Part shown: piece after piece, positions 42,107-50,202 of the stretch
How positions within the stretch are numbered: the first letter of the stretch is position 1
Layout: every line of letters starts with the position of its first letter
Origin: Burkholderia aenigmatica
Lineage (GTDB): Bacteria; Pseudomonadota; Gammaproteobacteria; Burkholderiales; Burkholderiaceae
Length of the DNA stretch: 62,920 nucleotides
NCBI RefSeq assembly: GCF_902499175.1
Contig: NZ_CABVQC010000056.1
Location: forward strand, 1 to 62,920
Reading direction: 5' to 3'
Program-made: the position numbers and the translations under genes
The notes under the pieces: model-generated
What the model saw: only the letters and a program-made list of their open reading frames with translations
Told to the model about the DNA's origin: nothing
Database searches by the model: none

Positions 42107-44329
42107 CTAACGTGTCATCGGCCCGATCGCGGCACGCACCGCGTCGATCGCGCCCGTCCAGTCCCCCGGCGCCGCCTGCCGGAACAGCCGCGCGGACGGA
42201 TACCACGGGCTGTCGCCGCGCGTGCGCATCCAGCGCCACTCCGCCGGATCGGGCAGCAGCACCCAGAGCGCGTGGCCCAGCGCCCCCGCCAGATGCGCGA
42301 CGGCGGAATCGACCGCAATCACGAGATCCAGCGCGCCGATCAGCGCGGCCGTGTCCGCGAAGTCGCCGAGTTCTTCGTCGACGCGAAGCACCGGCGCATC
42401 CGCGAGCAACGCCTCGTCGCGTTCGCGCACGGGCTTTTGCAGGCTGATCCAGTCGACGTCGAGATCGAACAGCGGCGCGAGCCGCGCGAAATCGATCGAC
42501 CGGTTGTGATCGTTCCGGTGCTCCGGATTGCCGGCCCATGCGATCCCGATCCGCGGCCGGCGCCGCTCGCCGAGCAGCGCTTCCCACTGGCGCGTGCGCT
42601 GCGGGTCGGCATGCAGATAGGCGCCGGCATGCGGAATCGTGGCTTCGTCGGTGCGAAAGGCATGCGGCAGGCTCAACAGCGGCACCTGGCAGTCGAACGC
42701 TGGCAGCGGTTCGCCGCGCGCGATCACGTCGACCGGCCCCGGCAGCGACGCCATCAGCGCGCGCAACGGCGGCTGCACCTCGAACACGACCCGCGCGCCG
42801 CGCGCAGCCACCAGCGGTATATAGCGGCAGAAATGCAACGTGTCGCCGAACCCTTGCTCTGCATGAATCAGCACGGTTCGGCCATCGAGCGGCGTGTCGC
42901 CCTGCCATGCCGGCTGCGTGAACGGCCGGTAGTGCCGCGCCAGTTGCGCGTCGCGCAGCCGCCATTCGTATTCGGGCCAGCCACGCGCGAAATCGCCTTC
43001 GATCAGATACAGCGACGCGCGCGCGAAATGCGCTTCGGCGTAGTCGGGTTGCAGTGCGATCGCGCGGTCGTACGCAGCGAGCGCGTCGCCTGTGCGCGCC
43101 GTTTCGAAATGCAGGTTGCCGCAGTTGAGCCAGTTCGTCGCGTGATCGGGACGCAGCGCGAGCGCACGGTCGAGCGACGCCATCGCTTCGTCGTAGCGAT
43201 GCAAGTCCTGCAGCACGCTGCTGCGGTTGGTCCACGCTTCGGCGAACCGCGCGTCGCGCGCAAGCGCGGCGTCGTAGCTGGCCAGCGCGTCGTCGTAACG
43301 CTTCAGGTAGCGCAACGCGGTGCCGCGGTTGCACAACGTCTCCACCGAGTGCGGATCGAGCGCCAGCGCGCGCGCATAGGCAGACAGCGCGTCGTCGTGG
43401 CGCTTGAGCTGCAGCAACGCGTTGCCGCGGCTCGCATGGGCGCGGACATGATCCGGATCGAACGTCAGCACCCGATCGCAGCGAGCGAGCGCTTCGTCCG
43501 CGCGGCCGAGCCGTTCGAGCGCAACCGCGCTGTTGTAAAGCACGTCGATCCGCGCGGGATCGGCCGCGATCGCTTCGTTGAACGCGTCGAGCGCCTCGCC
43601 CGGCCGGTCGAGATCGATCAGCGTGCGGCCACGCTCGGCCATGATCGCGGCCATGCCGGGCCGGATCGCGCTTGCGCGCTCGAAGCACTGCAGTGCATCG
43701 GCCGGCCGCCGCAGTTCGCGCAGCACGAGGCCGCGGTTGAACCACGATTCGAACGAACGGGGATCGACCATCAGTGCGCGGTCGTAGGTATCGAGCGCCT
43801 CGTCGAAGCGACGCAGCGCACGCAGCGCGCTGCCGCGGTTGCAAAGCGCATCGAGCACCAGCGGCGATCCTGCGAGCGCGCGGTCGAACGACGCCAGCGC
43901 ATCGTCGTAGCGGCGCAGCCCGAGCAGCGTATTGCCGCGGCGCACGAGCGTCTGCACGTCGTCGGGCGTCGCGCGCAGCGCGGCCGCGAAATGCTCGAGC
44001 GCCTCGCCGACACGACCGCGCTCGCCGGCGATCGCGCCGAGATCCGACAGCACGCGCGTGCCGGGTGCGATCGCGATCGACTGACGCAGCAACGCTTCGG
44101 CGTCGTCGGCCGCGCCGCGCTGGAACTGCAGCACGCCGTACAGGTGCAATGCCTGGGGATTGTCCGGTTCCTGCTCGAGCACGGCGAGATACTCGCGCGC
44201 CGCGTCGTCGAACCGTCCGGCGCTGTGCCAGTTTTGTGCGCGGCTCAGGATCGCCGCCGATTGCCGTTGCCCGCGCGCGTCGAGCCCCGACGCGCCCGCG
44301 TGTGCATCATGCCGGTGCTCGACCGTCAC
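42107..44329 (-). CDS. TPR-repeat glycosyltransferase (GT9-like), first of three
   Basis: 740 residues starting MTVEHRHDAHAGASGLDARG. Twelve or so TPR units (about residues 30-470; for example QALHLYGVLQFQRGAADDAE) precede a transferase domain with LIHAEQGFGDTLHFCRYIPL, RIGIAWAGNPEHRNDHNRSI and IAVDSAVAHLAGALGHALWV. The DxSVAHLAGALG motif corresponds to the sugar-nucleotide-binding region of GT9 enzymes; here it reads DSAVAHL, whereas the other two have DTSVAHL. It is the promoter-proximal gene of the three, with composite module A ending 96 nt upstream. Confidence 0.87.
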   Translation of the reverse strand: MTVEHRHDAHAGASGLDARGQRQSAAILSRAQNWHSAGRFDDAAREYLAVLEQEPDNPQALHLYGVLQFQRGAADDAEALLRQSIAIAPGTRVLSDLGAIAGERGRVGEALEHFAAALRATPDDVQTLVRRGNTLLGLRRYDDALASFDRALAGSPLVLDALCNRGSALRALRRFDEALDTYDRALMVDPRSFESWFNRGLVLRELRRPADALQCFERASAIRPGMAAIMAERGRTLIDLDRPGEALDAFNEAIAADPARIDVLYNSAVALERLGRADEALARCDRVLTFDPDHVRAHASRGNALLQLKRHDDALSAYARALALDPHSVETLCNRGTALRYLKRYDDALASYDAALARDARFAEAWTNRSSVLQDLHRYDEAMASLDRALALRPDHATNWLNCGNLHFETARTGDALAAYDRAIALQPDYAEAHFARASLYLIEGDFARGWPEYEWRLRDAQLARHYRPFTQPAWQGDTPLDGRTVLIHAEQGFGDTLHFCRYIPLVAARGARVVFEVQPPLRALMASLPGPVDVIARGEPLPAFDCQVPLLSLPHAFRTDEATIPHAGAYLHADPQRTRQWEALLGERRRPRIGIAWAGNPEHRNDHNRSIDFARLAPLFDLDVDWISLQKPVRERDEALLADAPVLRVDEELGDFADTAALIGALDLVIAVDSAVAHLAGALGHALWVLLPDPAEWRWMRTRGDSPWYPSARLFRQAAPGDWTGAIDAVRAAIGPMTR

Positions 44330-44424
44330 GTTCGCCCCCTTCCCGTTTGCCGATGCCGCCGCTGGCCCGGCTCGATGGAACCGGTCGCAGCGGTCATGCT
44401 CGTCACGAGACTAACGGACGGGCA

Positions 44425-44456
44425 ATAACAGACGTATGACGAAAGTTACGGACCAT
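44425..44456 (-). promoter_or_regulatory. Composite promoter module A (glycosyltransferase operon)
   Basis: On the minus strand ATGGTCCGTAAC, TT, half-site TCGTCAT (5/7), ACGT, half-site CTGTTAT (6/7), then TTAGTCTCG about 11 nt downstream. Same 12-2-7-4-7 layout as modules B and C. It ends 96 nt before the start at 44329. Confidence 0.6.
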
Positions 44457-44507
44457 TTTGTCCGGGGGACGGAACACGTTCCGGGCTGCGGGCCACCCGC
44501 GCCGCAG

Positions 44508-45182
44508 TCACTGGCCGATCGGGATCGTCCGCACGTATTCGACCGCCGGGGCGCCCATCGTGACCGAGAAGCGAACCCCGCGCGGCACCGGCACGCCGAT
44601 CGACGTGAAGTTGCTGATGCCGTGCTGCGCGAGAAACTGCGCATACGACTGTTCGATGGCGGCCTGGCTCGTCGTCCACCCGCCGGGCGGGATCCACACG
44701 GAAAGCTGCATCGAGCGCGCATCATTGCTGACCACCACGCGCGCGAACGCATCCATGTGATGCAGCGCGTCGTCGACTTCGGCGAGCGATGCAAGCGGCT
44801 GCGACGCACTGCGCACGAGCTCGCGTCCCTTGAGCTGGTAGCGCACCACCTGCATCTGTGTCGGCCCGCCGCCGACGCCGAGATGGCGCACCATCACGAG
44901 TTCGCCCGGGCGAATGCGCAGCGGCGGCCCGAAAACTTCATCGGGCGTCACGAGGTTCGTCAGGTCGAACTGCAGTTGGGAGAAGTAGCGGCCGAGCAGA
45001 CGCGTTTGCGCCAGATTCGACGCGATATCGTCGCGACCGCGAATCGTCGCATCGAGGCCGCGCCACGACAGCAGTGCGATCACGGCGAGCAGCGCGATCG
45101 CGACCAGCATCTCGATCAGCGTGAAGCCGCGGGCACGGTTACCAGCACGCGCCGCCTTGCGCGGTTCAGCGGCGCGCTTCAT
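44508..45182 (-). CDS. gspJ: Type II secretion minor pseudopilin GspJ
   Basis: 224 residues. Prepilin site NRARG/FTLIEMLVAIALLAVIALLSW with +5 Glu, followed by the GspJ-specific RGLDATIRGRDDIASNLAQTRLLGRYFSQ (read in part) and the globular domain with LVMVRHLGVGGGPTQMQVV. It forms the pseudopilus tip with GspI and GspK. The start overlaps the gspI end by 17 nt, so the pair is one operon driven by module C. It is 32 kb from gspK. Confidence 0.92.
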   Translation of the reverse strand: MKRAAEPRKAARAGNRARGFTLIEMLVAIALLAVIALLSWRGLDATIRGRDDIASNLAQTRLLGRYFSQLQFDLTNLVTPDEVFGPPLRIRPGELVMVRHLGVGGGPTQMQVVRYQLKGRELVRSASQPLASLAEVDDALHHMDAFARVVVSNDARSMQLSVWIPPGGWTTSQAAIEQSYAQFLAQHGISNFTSIGVPVPRGVRFSVTMGAPAVEYVRTIPIGQ

Positions 45183-45606
45183 TCTGGATCACCGTGACGA
45201 CTTCGGCGAGCACGTTGCGGCTCGACGCGGACGGATACACGCTCACCGTCACGCGCCGCACGAGCGGGCTCGGCAGCGCGGCCACCGACTGGCGGCACAC
45301 GAACCGGTAGCGCCCCTGCGGGCACGCGAACGTGTTCGTGCCGACGGACGGCCAGGTCGATGCGATGCGGATCTCGCCGAGCGCGTTGTCAGCGCTCCAT
45401 AACGCGAGCAGGCGCATGCGCGCCATGTCGGTGTCCGACGCGAGCGCGCCGATCGCGCGCATCACGGCGCCCAGCGCGACGGCCACGATCGCCAGCGCGA
45501 TCAGCACCTCGATCAGCGTGAATCCCCGTTCCGGCGCCCGCGCCGGGCGCGATCCGCCGCGCGCATGGCGGTGGTAGTCGGTTCTGTCGTCGCACATGAC
45601 CTGCAT
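45166..45606 (-). CDS. gspI: Type II secretion minor pseudopilin GspI
   Basis: 146 residues from the ATG at 45606 (another ATG at 45597 is equally possible). Prepilin site APERG/FTLIEVLIALAIVAVALGAVM with +5 Glu. The rest, with LWSADNALGEIRIAS and YRFVCRQSVAALPSPLVRRV, fits GspI. The leader before the cleavage site is long (about 26 residues). It is the first gene of a two-gene operon with gspJ, and composite module C lies 102 nt upstream. It nucleates the tip complex of the pseudopilus. Confidence 0.9.
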   Translation of the reverse strand: MQVMCDDRTDYHRHARGGSRPARAPERGFTLIEVLIALAIVAVALGAVMRAIGALASDTDMARMRLLALWSADNALGEIRIASTWPSVGTNTFACPQGRYRFVCRQSVAALPSPLVRRVTVSVYPSASSRNVLAEVVTVIQNEARR

Positions 45607-45707
45607 TCTTGTCGATGGGTCGTCGTCCGGCGTCCGCCGTTCGAACCGCGGCGCGAGGCCGCATCGCCGGCACGACGGACACCGTGCGAGGACGTTAAGC
45701 GCGACGT

Positions 45708-45739
45708 ATGGCACACACGTGTCGAATGGTACGGACCAT
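45708..45739 (-). promoter_or_regulatory. Composite promoter module C (gspI-gspJ)
   Basis: On the minus strand ATGGTCCGTACC, AT, half-site TCGACAC, GTGT, half-site GTGCCAT, then TAACGTCCTCG about 11 nt downstream. The layout equals modules A and B, and it ends 102 nt before the gspI ATG. The half-sites are weaker than in A and B; the GGTCCGTA part is perfect. Confidence 0.55.
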
Positions 45740-45888
45740 TTGGGCGCGACTGGCCCGAGCGGGCGGACGCGCAGGCGTGCGCTGCCGCGCGACGGGCGGA
45801 CTGAAAACTGAAAACGATCGGGGAAAACCACCCGGCGGCGGGCGGTGAACGATGAGGACGATCCTCGGGCGGGATCGACGCGACGGCG

Positions 45889-46095
45889 TCAGGCCGTCAC
45901 GGCGTCGTCATACTCGGCGCGGGCAAGCTGGCCGGCGGCATAGGCCTCGGCTTCGCCGCGAAAGCCTTCCCGGCTGAACGCAACGACTTTCACGCCGACG
46001 CCGGTCGCCCGCCTCACCGTCAGCGCCCATTGCCATCCGCCGTCTTGTTCAAAGACGTGCAGCGAGGGTTCGAAGGAAGGGTCGAATACGGTCAC
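45889..46095 (-). CDS. Small hypothetical protein
   Basis: 68 residues from a GTG at 46095, preferred because AGGAG lies 9 nt upstream, whereas the longer frame starting at 46185 has no ribosome site. Begins VTVFDPSFEPSLHVFEQDGG and contains WQWALTVRRATGVGVKVVAF. Normal composition, no signal peptide. No family recognised. It stands alone between gspI and the AlkB-like gene and marks the end of the accessory locus. Confidence 0.5.
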   Translation of the reverse strand: MTVFDPSFEPSLHVFEQDGGWQWALTVRRATGVGVKVVAFSREGFRGEAEAYAAGQLARAEYDDAVTA

Positions 46096-46435
46096 GCGTT
46101 TTGCTCCTGCCCCCTTGCGCACCGCATCGGCGACGCGTGGGGCATGTCGAAAGGATCGCGTCGAGATGCGACGCGCTTTTGCCATTCGACAGTCTAGTCA
46201 ATGATTGTTGCGACGCACCATCAGAGGTTTCACTCATCTATCGGTACCGGGCGGTCGATGAAATTTTCATGAAACCCTTATGGGACGCGGCTCAGCGCCG
46301 TTTCAGGGCGCACGGATCAGCGTTCGTGCGGCAACGTGCCGCACATTCGACCGCTTGCCTGCATCGATCGCCCATGAGTCGCAAAAACGGGGCGCGAATC
46401 GCCCGTCGCTCCGGGCACCTCGGCGACGACGGTTG
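46096..46435. other. 340-nt intergenic region, no gene seen
   Basis: It contains a 13-bp palindrome, ATGAAA-T-TTTCAT, at 46258-46270. Otherwise nothing is recognisable; short open frames here look like shadow translations. Confidence 0.4.
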
Positions 46436-47041
46436 TTACCGGCCCGTATCGACCGGCATCACGCGCCGGAACGTCAGGTTCACGCGCTCGCCCTGCACGC
46501 CCGGCGCCTTCGGCACGCGATGCTGCCATTCGGCCTGCGTGCGCCCGCGCATCACGAGCAGGCTGCCATGCCCGAGGCGATACGCATGCGTGACGCCGGT
46601 CTTGCGATGGCGCAGGTCGAACACGCGCATCGCGCCGAGGCTCACCGACGCGATCACCGGCGCGTCACCCAGCTCGGGCTCGTTGTCCGCGTGCCAGCCG
46701 AGGCTGTCCTGCCCGTTGCGGTAGCGATTGAGCAGCACGCTATTGAAACCCGCGCCGCACGTCGCCTCGACCGCGCGCTTCAGGTCGAGCACGGCCGGCG
46801 TCCACCGCGCCGGCACGTTGCGGATCCCCGAATACACGTAGACGGCATCCGGCTCGCCCTGCCATGCGGTGAGCCGCGGCAACGGAATGCGTCCGCGCGG
46901 CGTGCGGATCGTGTCCTGCTGCCACGCGACCTCGCCGATCAGCGCGGCCAGCGCGCGGTCGGCGTCGGGCGGCGCCAGCCAGTCCGGATACCAGTCCACG
47001 TCGGGGGCGGGCGTGTCAGCGAAGAAATCGGGCGTCGACAT
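46436..47041 (-). CDS. AlkB-like 2-oxoglutarate/Fe(II)-dependent dioxygenase
   Basis: 201 residues from the ATG at 47041. It shows the AlkB fold signature: FNSVLLNRYRNGQDSLGWHADNEPELG with the iron-binding H-x-D, then a distal His in EWQHRVPKAP and the 2-oxoglutarate-binding Arg in RVNLTFRRV. These enzymes oxidatively remove alkyl groups from DNA or RNA bases. The layout resembles the ALKBH2-like bacterial group more than E. coli AlkB. No ada or other repair gene is beside it, and no clear ribosome site precedes the chosen start. Confidence 0.88.
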   Translation of the reverse strand: MSTPDFFADTPAPDVDWYPDWLAPPDADRALAALIGEVAWQQDTIRTPRGRIPLPRLTAWQGEPDAVYVYSGIRNVPARWTPAVLDLKRAVEATCGAGFNSVLLNRYRNGQDSLGWHADNEPELGDAPVIASVSLGAMRVFDLRHRKTGVTHAYRLGHGSLLVMRGRTQAEWQHRVPKAPGVQGERVNLTFRRVMPVDTGR

Positions 47042-47271
47042 GTCGAAAGGAACGGAGCGAACAGTGCATGCCTGCATACTAGCCAACGGCGTCGCGCACC
47101 GCCATGCGCTGTCATTCGCGGATGGAAGGAAACCGCCGCGCCCGGCGATGCGCGTTCGCGCATCACGCTATCATCGCGGCGTGTCGCTGCCCGCCTTACC
47201 GACGGGTGCCGCGTTCCCTCCTCCGCCCTGCCGGCCGGCGCGATCCGGCCGCTTGCTTTCCGGATCCCATC

Positions 47272-47859
47272 ATGACGACGCTGTCCGACGCCGCCCTCGA
47301 TCAACTGTTTCTCACCGCGCGCACGCACAACGCGTGGCAGGACAAACCCGTCGACGACGCGCTGCTGCACCGGCTGATCGACCTGGCGAAATTCGGGCCG
47401 ACGTCGGCGAACGCGAGCCCCGCGCGCTTCGTGTTCGTCAAGTCGCCAGAAGCGAAGGCACGCCTGAAGCCCGCGCTGTCCGCGGGCAATCTCGCGAAGA
47501 CGATGGCCGCGCCCGTCACCGTGATCGTCGGCATGGACATGGCATTCCACGAACACCTGCCGCGCCTGTTCCCGCACGCCGACGCACGCAGCTGGTTCGC
47601 CGGCAACGATGCGCTGATCGAGGCCACCGCGTTCCGCAATTCGTCGCTGCAAGGCGCCTACCTGATCCTGGCCGCGCGCGCACTCGGCCTCGACGCGGGC
47701 CCGATGTCCGGCTTCGACGGCGCGAAGGTCGATGCCGCGTTCTTCGCGGGCACCGCGATCAGGAGCAACTTCCTCGTGAATCTCGGCTACGGCGATCCGG
47801 CCGGCCTGTTCCCGCGCAGCCCGCGCTTCGACTTCGACGACATCGCCCGCATCGAGTGA
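47272..47859 (+). CDS. Nitroreductase-family oxidoreductase (RutE/HadB-like)
   Basis: 195 residues, the size of RutE/YdfG-group malonic-semialdehyde reductases. Motifs: ARTHNAWQDKPVDD near the N-terminus, FGPTSANASPARFVFV for FMN binding, and GLDAGPMSGFD and NFLVNLGYGDP at the C-terminus, typical of the RutE subfamily. It should be an FMN-dependent NAD(P)H oxidoreductase acting in the cytoplasm. No pyrimidine-degradation (rut) genes are close, so the substrate is unproven. Monocistronic, divergent from the AlkB-like gene. Confidence 0.85.
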   Translation: MTTLSDAALDQLFLTARTHNAWQDKPVDDALLHRLIDLAKFGPTSANASPARFVFVKSPEAKARLKPALSAGNLAKTMAAPVTVIVGMDMAFHEHLPRLFPHADARSWFAGNDALIEATAFRNSSLQGAYLILAARALGLDAGPMSGFDGAKVDAAFFAGTAIRSNFLVNLGYGDPAGLFPRSPRFDFDDIARIE

Positions 47860-47933
47860 TGCGCCGCCGGTCAGGCCCGGTTCCCGCTGATGACGGGCCG
47901 ACGCCGACCTCTTGTCAACCGGGGGAGCGTGCC

Positions 47934-49082
47934 CTAGCCGCCGCGTGTCAGCCGGATCAGCGTGATCTCCGACGGCACGCCGAAGCGGTTCGGCGGGCCC
48001 CAGTATCCGGTGCCGCGGCTCGTATAGAGCCACAGATCGCCGAAGCGGCTCAGCCCGCCGATCACCGGCTGCTGCAACCGCACGAACGGCGGCCACGGCA
48101 GGAACTGGCCGCCGTGCGTGTGCCCCGACAACTGCACGGTAAAACCGGCGCGGTTCGCCGCATCCGCGCTACGCGGCTGGTGCGCGAGCAGGATCTTCGT
48201 GCCGACATCGTGCGGCGCGCCCGCCAGCGCCTGCGCGGGGTCGCTGCGATGGGCGGGATCGAACCCGCCCGCCGTGAAATCGGTTACACCCGCGAGCACC
48301 GCGCGCGCGCCGTCACGCTCGATCAACACGTGCTCGTTGAGCAGCACCGTCAGCCCGATGCGGCGGAATTCGTCGATCCACGCACGCGCGCCCGCGTAAT
48401 ACTCGTGGTTGCCCGTCACCAGGAAGCTGCCGTGCCGCGACTGCATGCGTCCGAGCGGCGCCGTGTGCTCGCGCAGGCGCTTGACCGAGCCGTCGACCAC
48501 GTCGCCCGTCACGACGACGAGGTCGGCATCGAGCGCATTGACCGCGCGCACGATCCGTTCGACATAGGGCCGCTTGATCGTCGGCCCGACGTGGATGTCG
48601 GACAGCTGCACGATCGTCAGCCCGTCGAGCCCGGCCGGCAGCCCCGCGACCGGAATCGACACGCGCTTGACCGCCGCCGTGCGGCGCGCACCGACGAACC
48701 CGATCACGGTGACGAACACCGCACCGGCCAGCACGCCGAGCGCCGTGTCGGTCGCCACGCCGGGCCACGCGCCGTCGTGCCCGAAATGCCGCCATCCGAA
48801 CACGCCGAGCAGCACGAATTCGCGGAGGAACGTCAGCAGGAGCAGCGACGAGAAGAAGCCCATCACGAGCGAGCCGGCCCAGCCGGCCAGCGTCGCGGCC
48901 CAGCCTTCGTCGAAGCGGCGAGAGAACATGCCGACCGGGATCAACACGACGAAGCTCGCCAGCACGAGCGCCGCGATCGTGCGCGCGACCGGCGACGCGA
49001 ACGCATCGGGAATGATCCGCATCCCGACGTACAGATGGAACAGCACGCCGATTGCAATGAACCGGACAAAGAAACTTCGCAT
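47934..49082 (-). CDS. Membrane-anchored metallophosphoesterase (YkuE/YaeI-like)
   Basis: 382 residues from the ATG at 49082, with AAGGTGAA upstream. The N-terminal 150 residues contain four membrane helices. The C-terminal calcineurin-like domain has the metal motifs QLSDIHVGP (D-x-H), VVTGDVVDG (GDxxD), VTGNHEYY (GNHE), and SGHTHGGQ (GHTH). Members act on lipid-linked pyrophosphates such as UDP-diacylglucosamine, or are of unknown specificity. It is separated from the nitroreductase by a 74-nt convergent gap. Family assignment is secure. Confidence 0.9.
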   Translation of the reverse strand: MRSFFVRFIAIGVLFHLYVGMRIIPDAFASPVARTIAALVLASFVVLIPVGMFSRRFDEGWAATLAGWAGSLVMGFFSSLLLLTFLREFVLLGVFGWRHFGHDGAWPGVATDTALGVLAGAVFVTVIGFVGARRTAAVKRVSIPVAGLPAGLDGLTIVQLSDIHVGPTIKRPYVERIVRAVNALDADLVVVTGDVVDGSVKRLREHTAPLGRMQSRHGSFLVTGNHEYYAGARAWIDEFRRIGLTVLLNEHVLIERDGARAVLAGVTDFTAGGFDPAHRSDPAQALAGAPHDVGTKILLAHQPRSADAANRAGFTVQLSGHTHGGQFLPWPPFVRLQQPVIGGLSRFGDLWLYTSRGTGYWGPPNRFGVPSEITLIRLTRGG

Positions 49083-49908
49083 GGAACGTTCACCTTCGTA
49101 GCGATACCGCTTTACCGCGTCCGCGCCGCGTGTCGCACGAGACCGTGAGGGTTCGTGCCGCGCGTCGCGCCATCCGTACGATGGTACACAGATCGCGGCG
49201 GCGGCGACCGGTCGCCGGCCTGGCTTCGATCCCGTTCGCCGCGGCACTCGACCGCGACTGCATCAGGCGACCCGAAGCGAGCGCGATCGACGATTTCCTG
49301 AAGCACCCCGTTCGCGACATGAAGCATATGCTGCGTTTGCACATCCAGGTCGACCACGTCGGCACGGCCTGCAAGACGATCGACGCGAACGACCGCATCT
49401 TGCCCGATGGCGCTGCGGAGCGTCGCCCTCGCCAACGACCCGGGCCACACGCCCGCTGCTGGTCTGCATAGCTGATCACGCCGCGCTGCCGCGCTTCGCA
49501 CGCGATCCCGTCGACCTGCGCGTCAACATCCCCCCGGCCTGCCAACCCGACTGAATTCCCGTGCGCCCGTGCTGCAATCGCCCGTTTCCGCACCGATTCC
49601 GCGCTGTCGACACGGCAAATTCAGCGACCCTTCGTTCGTCTGACGATCCTTTACAGTCCGTTAGCAACCCTATGCGAGCCGGCACTGGCAGAATCGCGGC
49701 GATCCGATCCCGGTTGCCGAAACGCGATACCGGACATGTGGACTCGCCTCCCCGATCGGCAACGCCCCCCACGGTGTACAGGGCGGATGGCTGGCGATCC
49801 GCATCGCACTGATTTATTATCGGCTCCGTATCCCGGAATCGTCGTCGCGGCGACGATCCGCATTGCGCCGCGCCCGGCATCCACCCCCAACGTCGAGCTC
49901 GTCACACC
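49083..49908. other. 826-nt region without an intact gene
   Basis: Between the metallophosphoesterase (minus) and ytcA (plus). Apart from the possible pseudogene at 49320-49555 I see no gene, no repeat and no recognised regulator for the efflux operon. Confidence 0.5.
49320..49555 (+). pseudogene. Possible remnant of a metallo-beta-lactamase-fold hydrolase
   Basis: Read across three plus-strand frames the region gives fragments in a sensible order: RILPDGA, then LRSVALANDPGHTP (MBL-fold proteins have a PGHTPGH motif), then LLVCIADHAALPRFARDPVD ending in a stop. This looks like the middle of an MBL-fold hydrolase broken by at least two frameshifts and truncated at both ends. The metal-binding HxHxDH motif is not visible. 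Could be coincidence. Confidence 0.3.
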
Positions 49909-50202
49909 ATGAGAAAAACAACGCCGCGCGCGCCCTTGCGCGTCGCCGCCGTCCTCGCGCCCGCCCTGCCGCTCGCGGGCTGCGCATCGCGCGGCGCACC
50001 GTCGTACGTCCTGTTCGGCGCGTATTTCCCGCTTTGGCTCGTCAGTGCGATCGTCGGCGTCGTCGGCGCGATCGTCGCGCACCGCGTGTTCGTCGCGACC
50101 GGCTGGGCCGCCACGGTGCCCTACCAGCTTGCCGTCTGCACCTCGATCGGGCTCGTGGTCGCCGTGATCGTCTGGCTCACCGGTACGGGGCCGTTCGCAT
50201 GA
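49909..50202 (+). CDS. ytcA: YtcA-family small lipoprotein of the efflux operon
   Basis: 97 residues. N-terminal lipoprotein signal with lipobox LAGC (APALPLAGCAS), then two membrane helices (about residues 37-60 and 70-90). This matches YtcA, a small protein encoded directly ahead of the mdtNOP efflux genes in E. coli. Its stop overlaps the mdtN start (ATGA), so all four genes form one translationally coupled operon. Function unknown; an accessory to the pump is likely. Confidence 0.82.
   Translation: MRKTTPRAPLRVAAVLAPALPLAGCASRGAPSYVLFGAYFPLWLVSAIVGVVGAIVAHRVFVATGWAATVPYQLAVCTSIGLVVAVIVWLTGTGPFA

Noticed and set aside
39365..44428. 1687-aa plus-strand open frame antisense to the three TPR-glycosyltransferase genes
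   Set aside because: Arg/Ala/His-rich shadow translation produced by high-GC codons; the minus-strand proteins have clear domains and ribosome sites.
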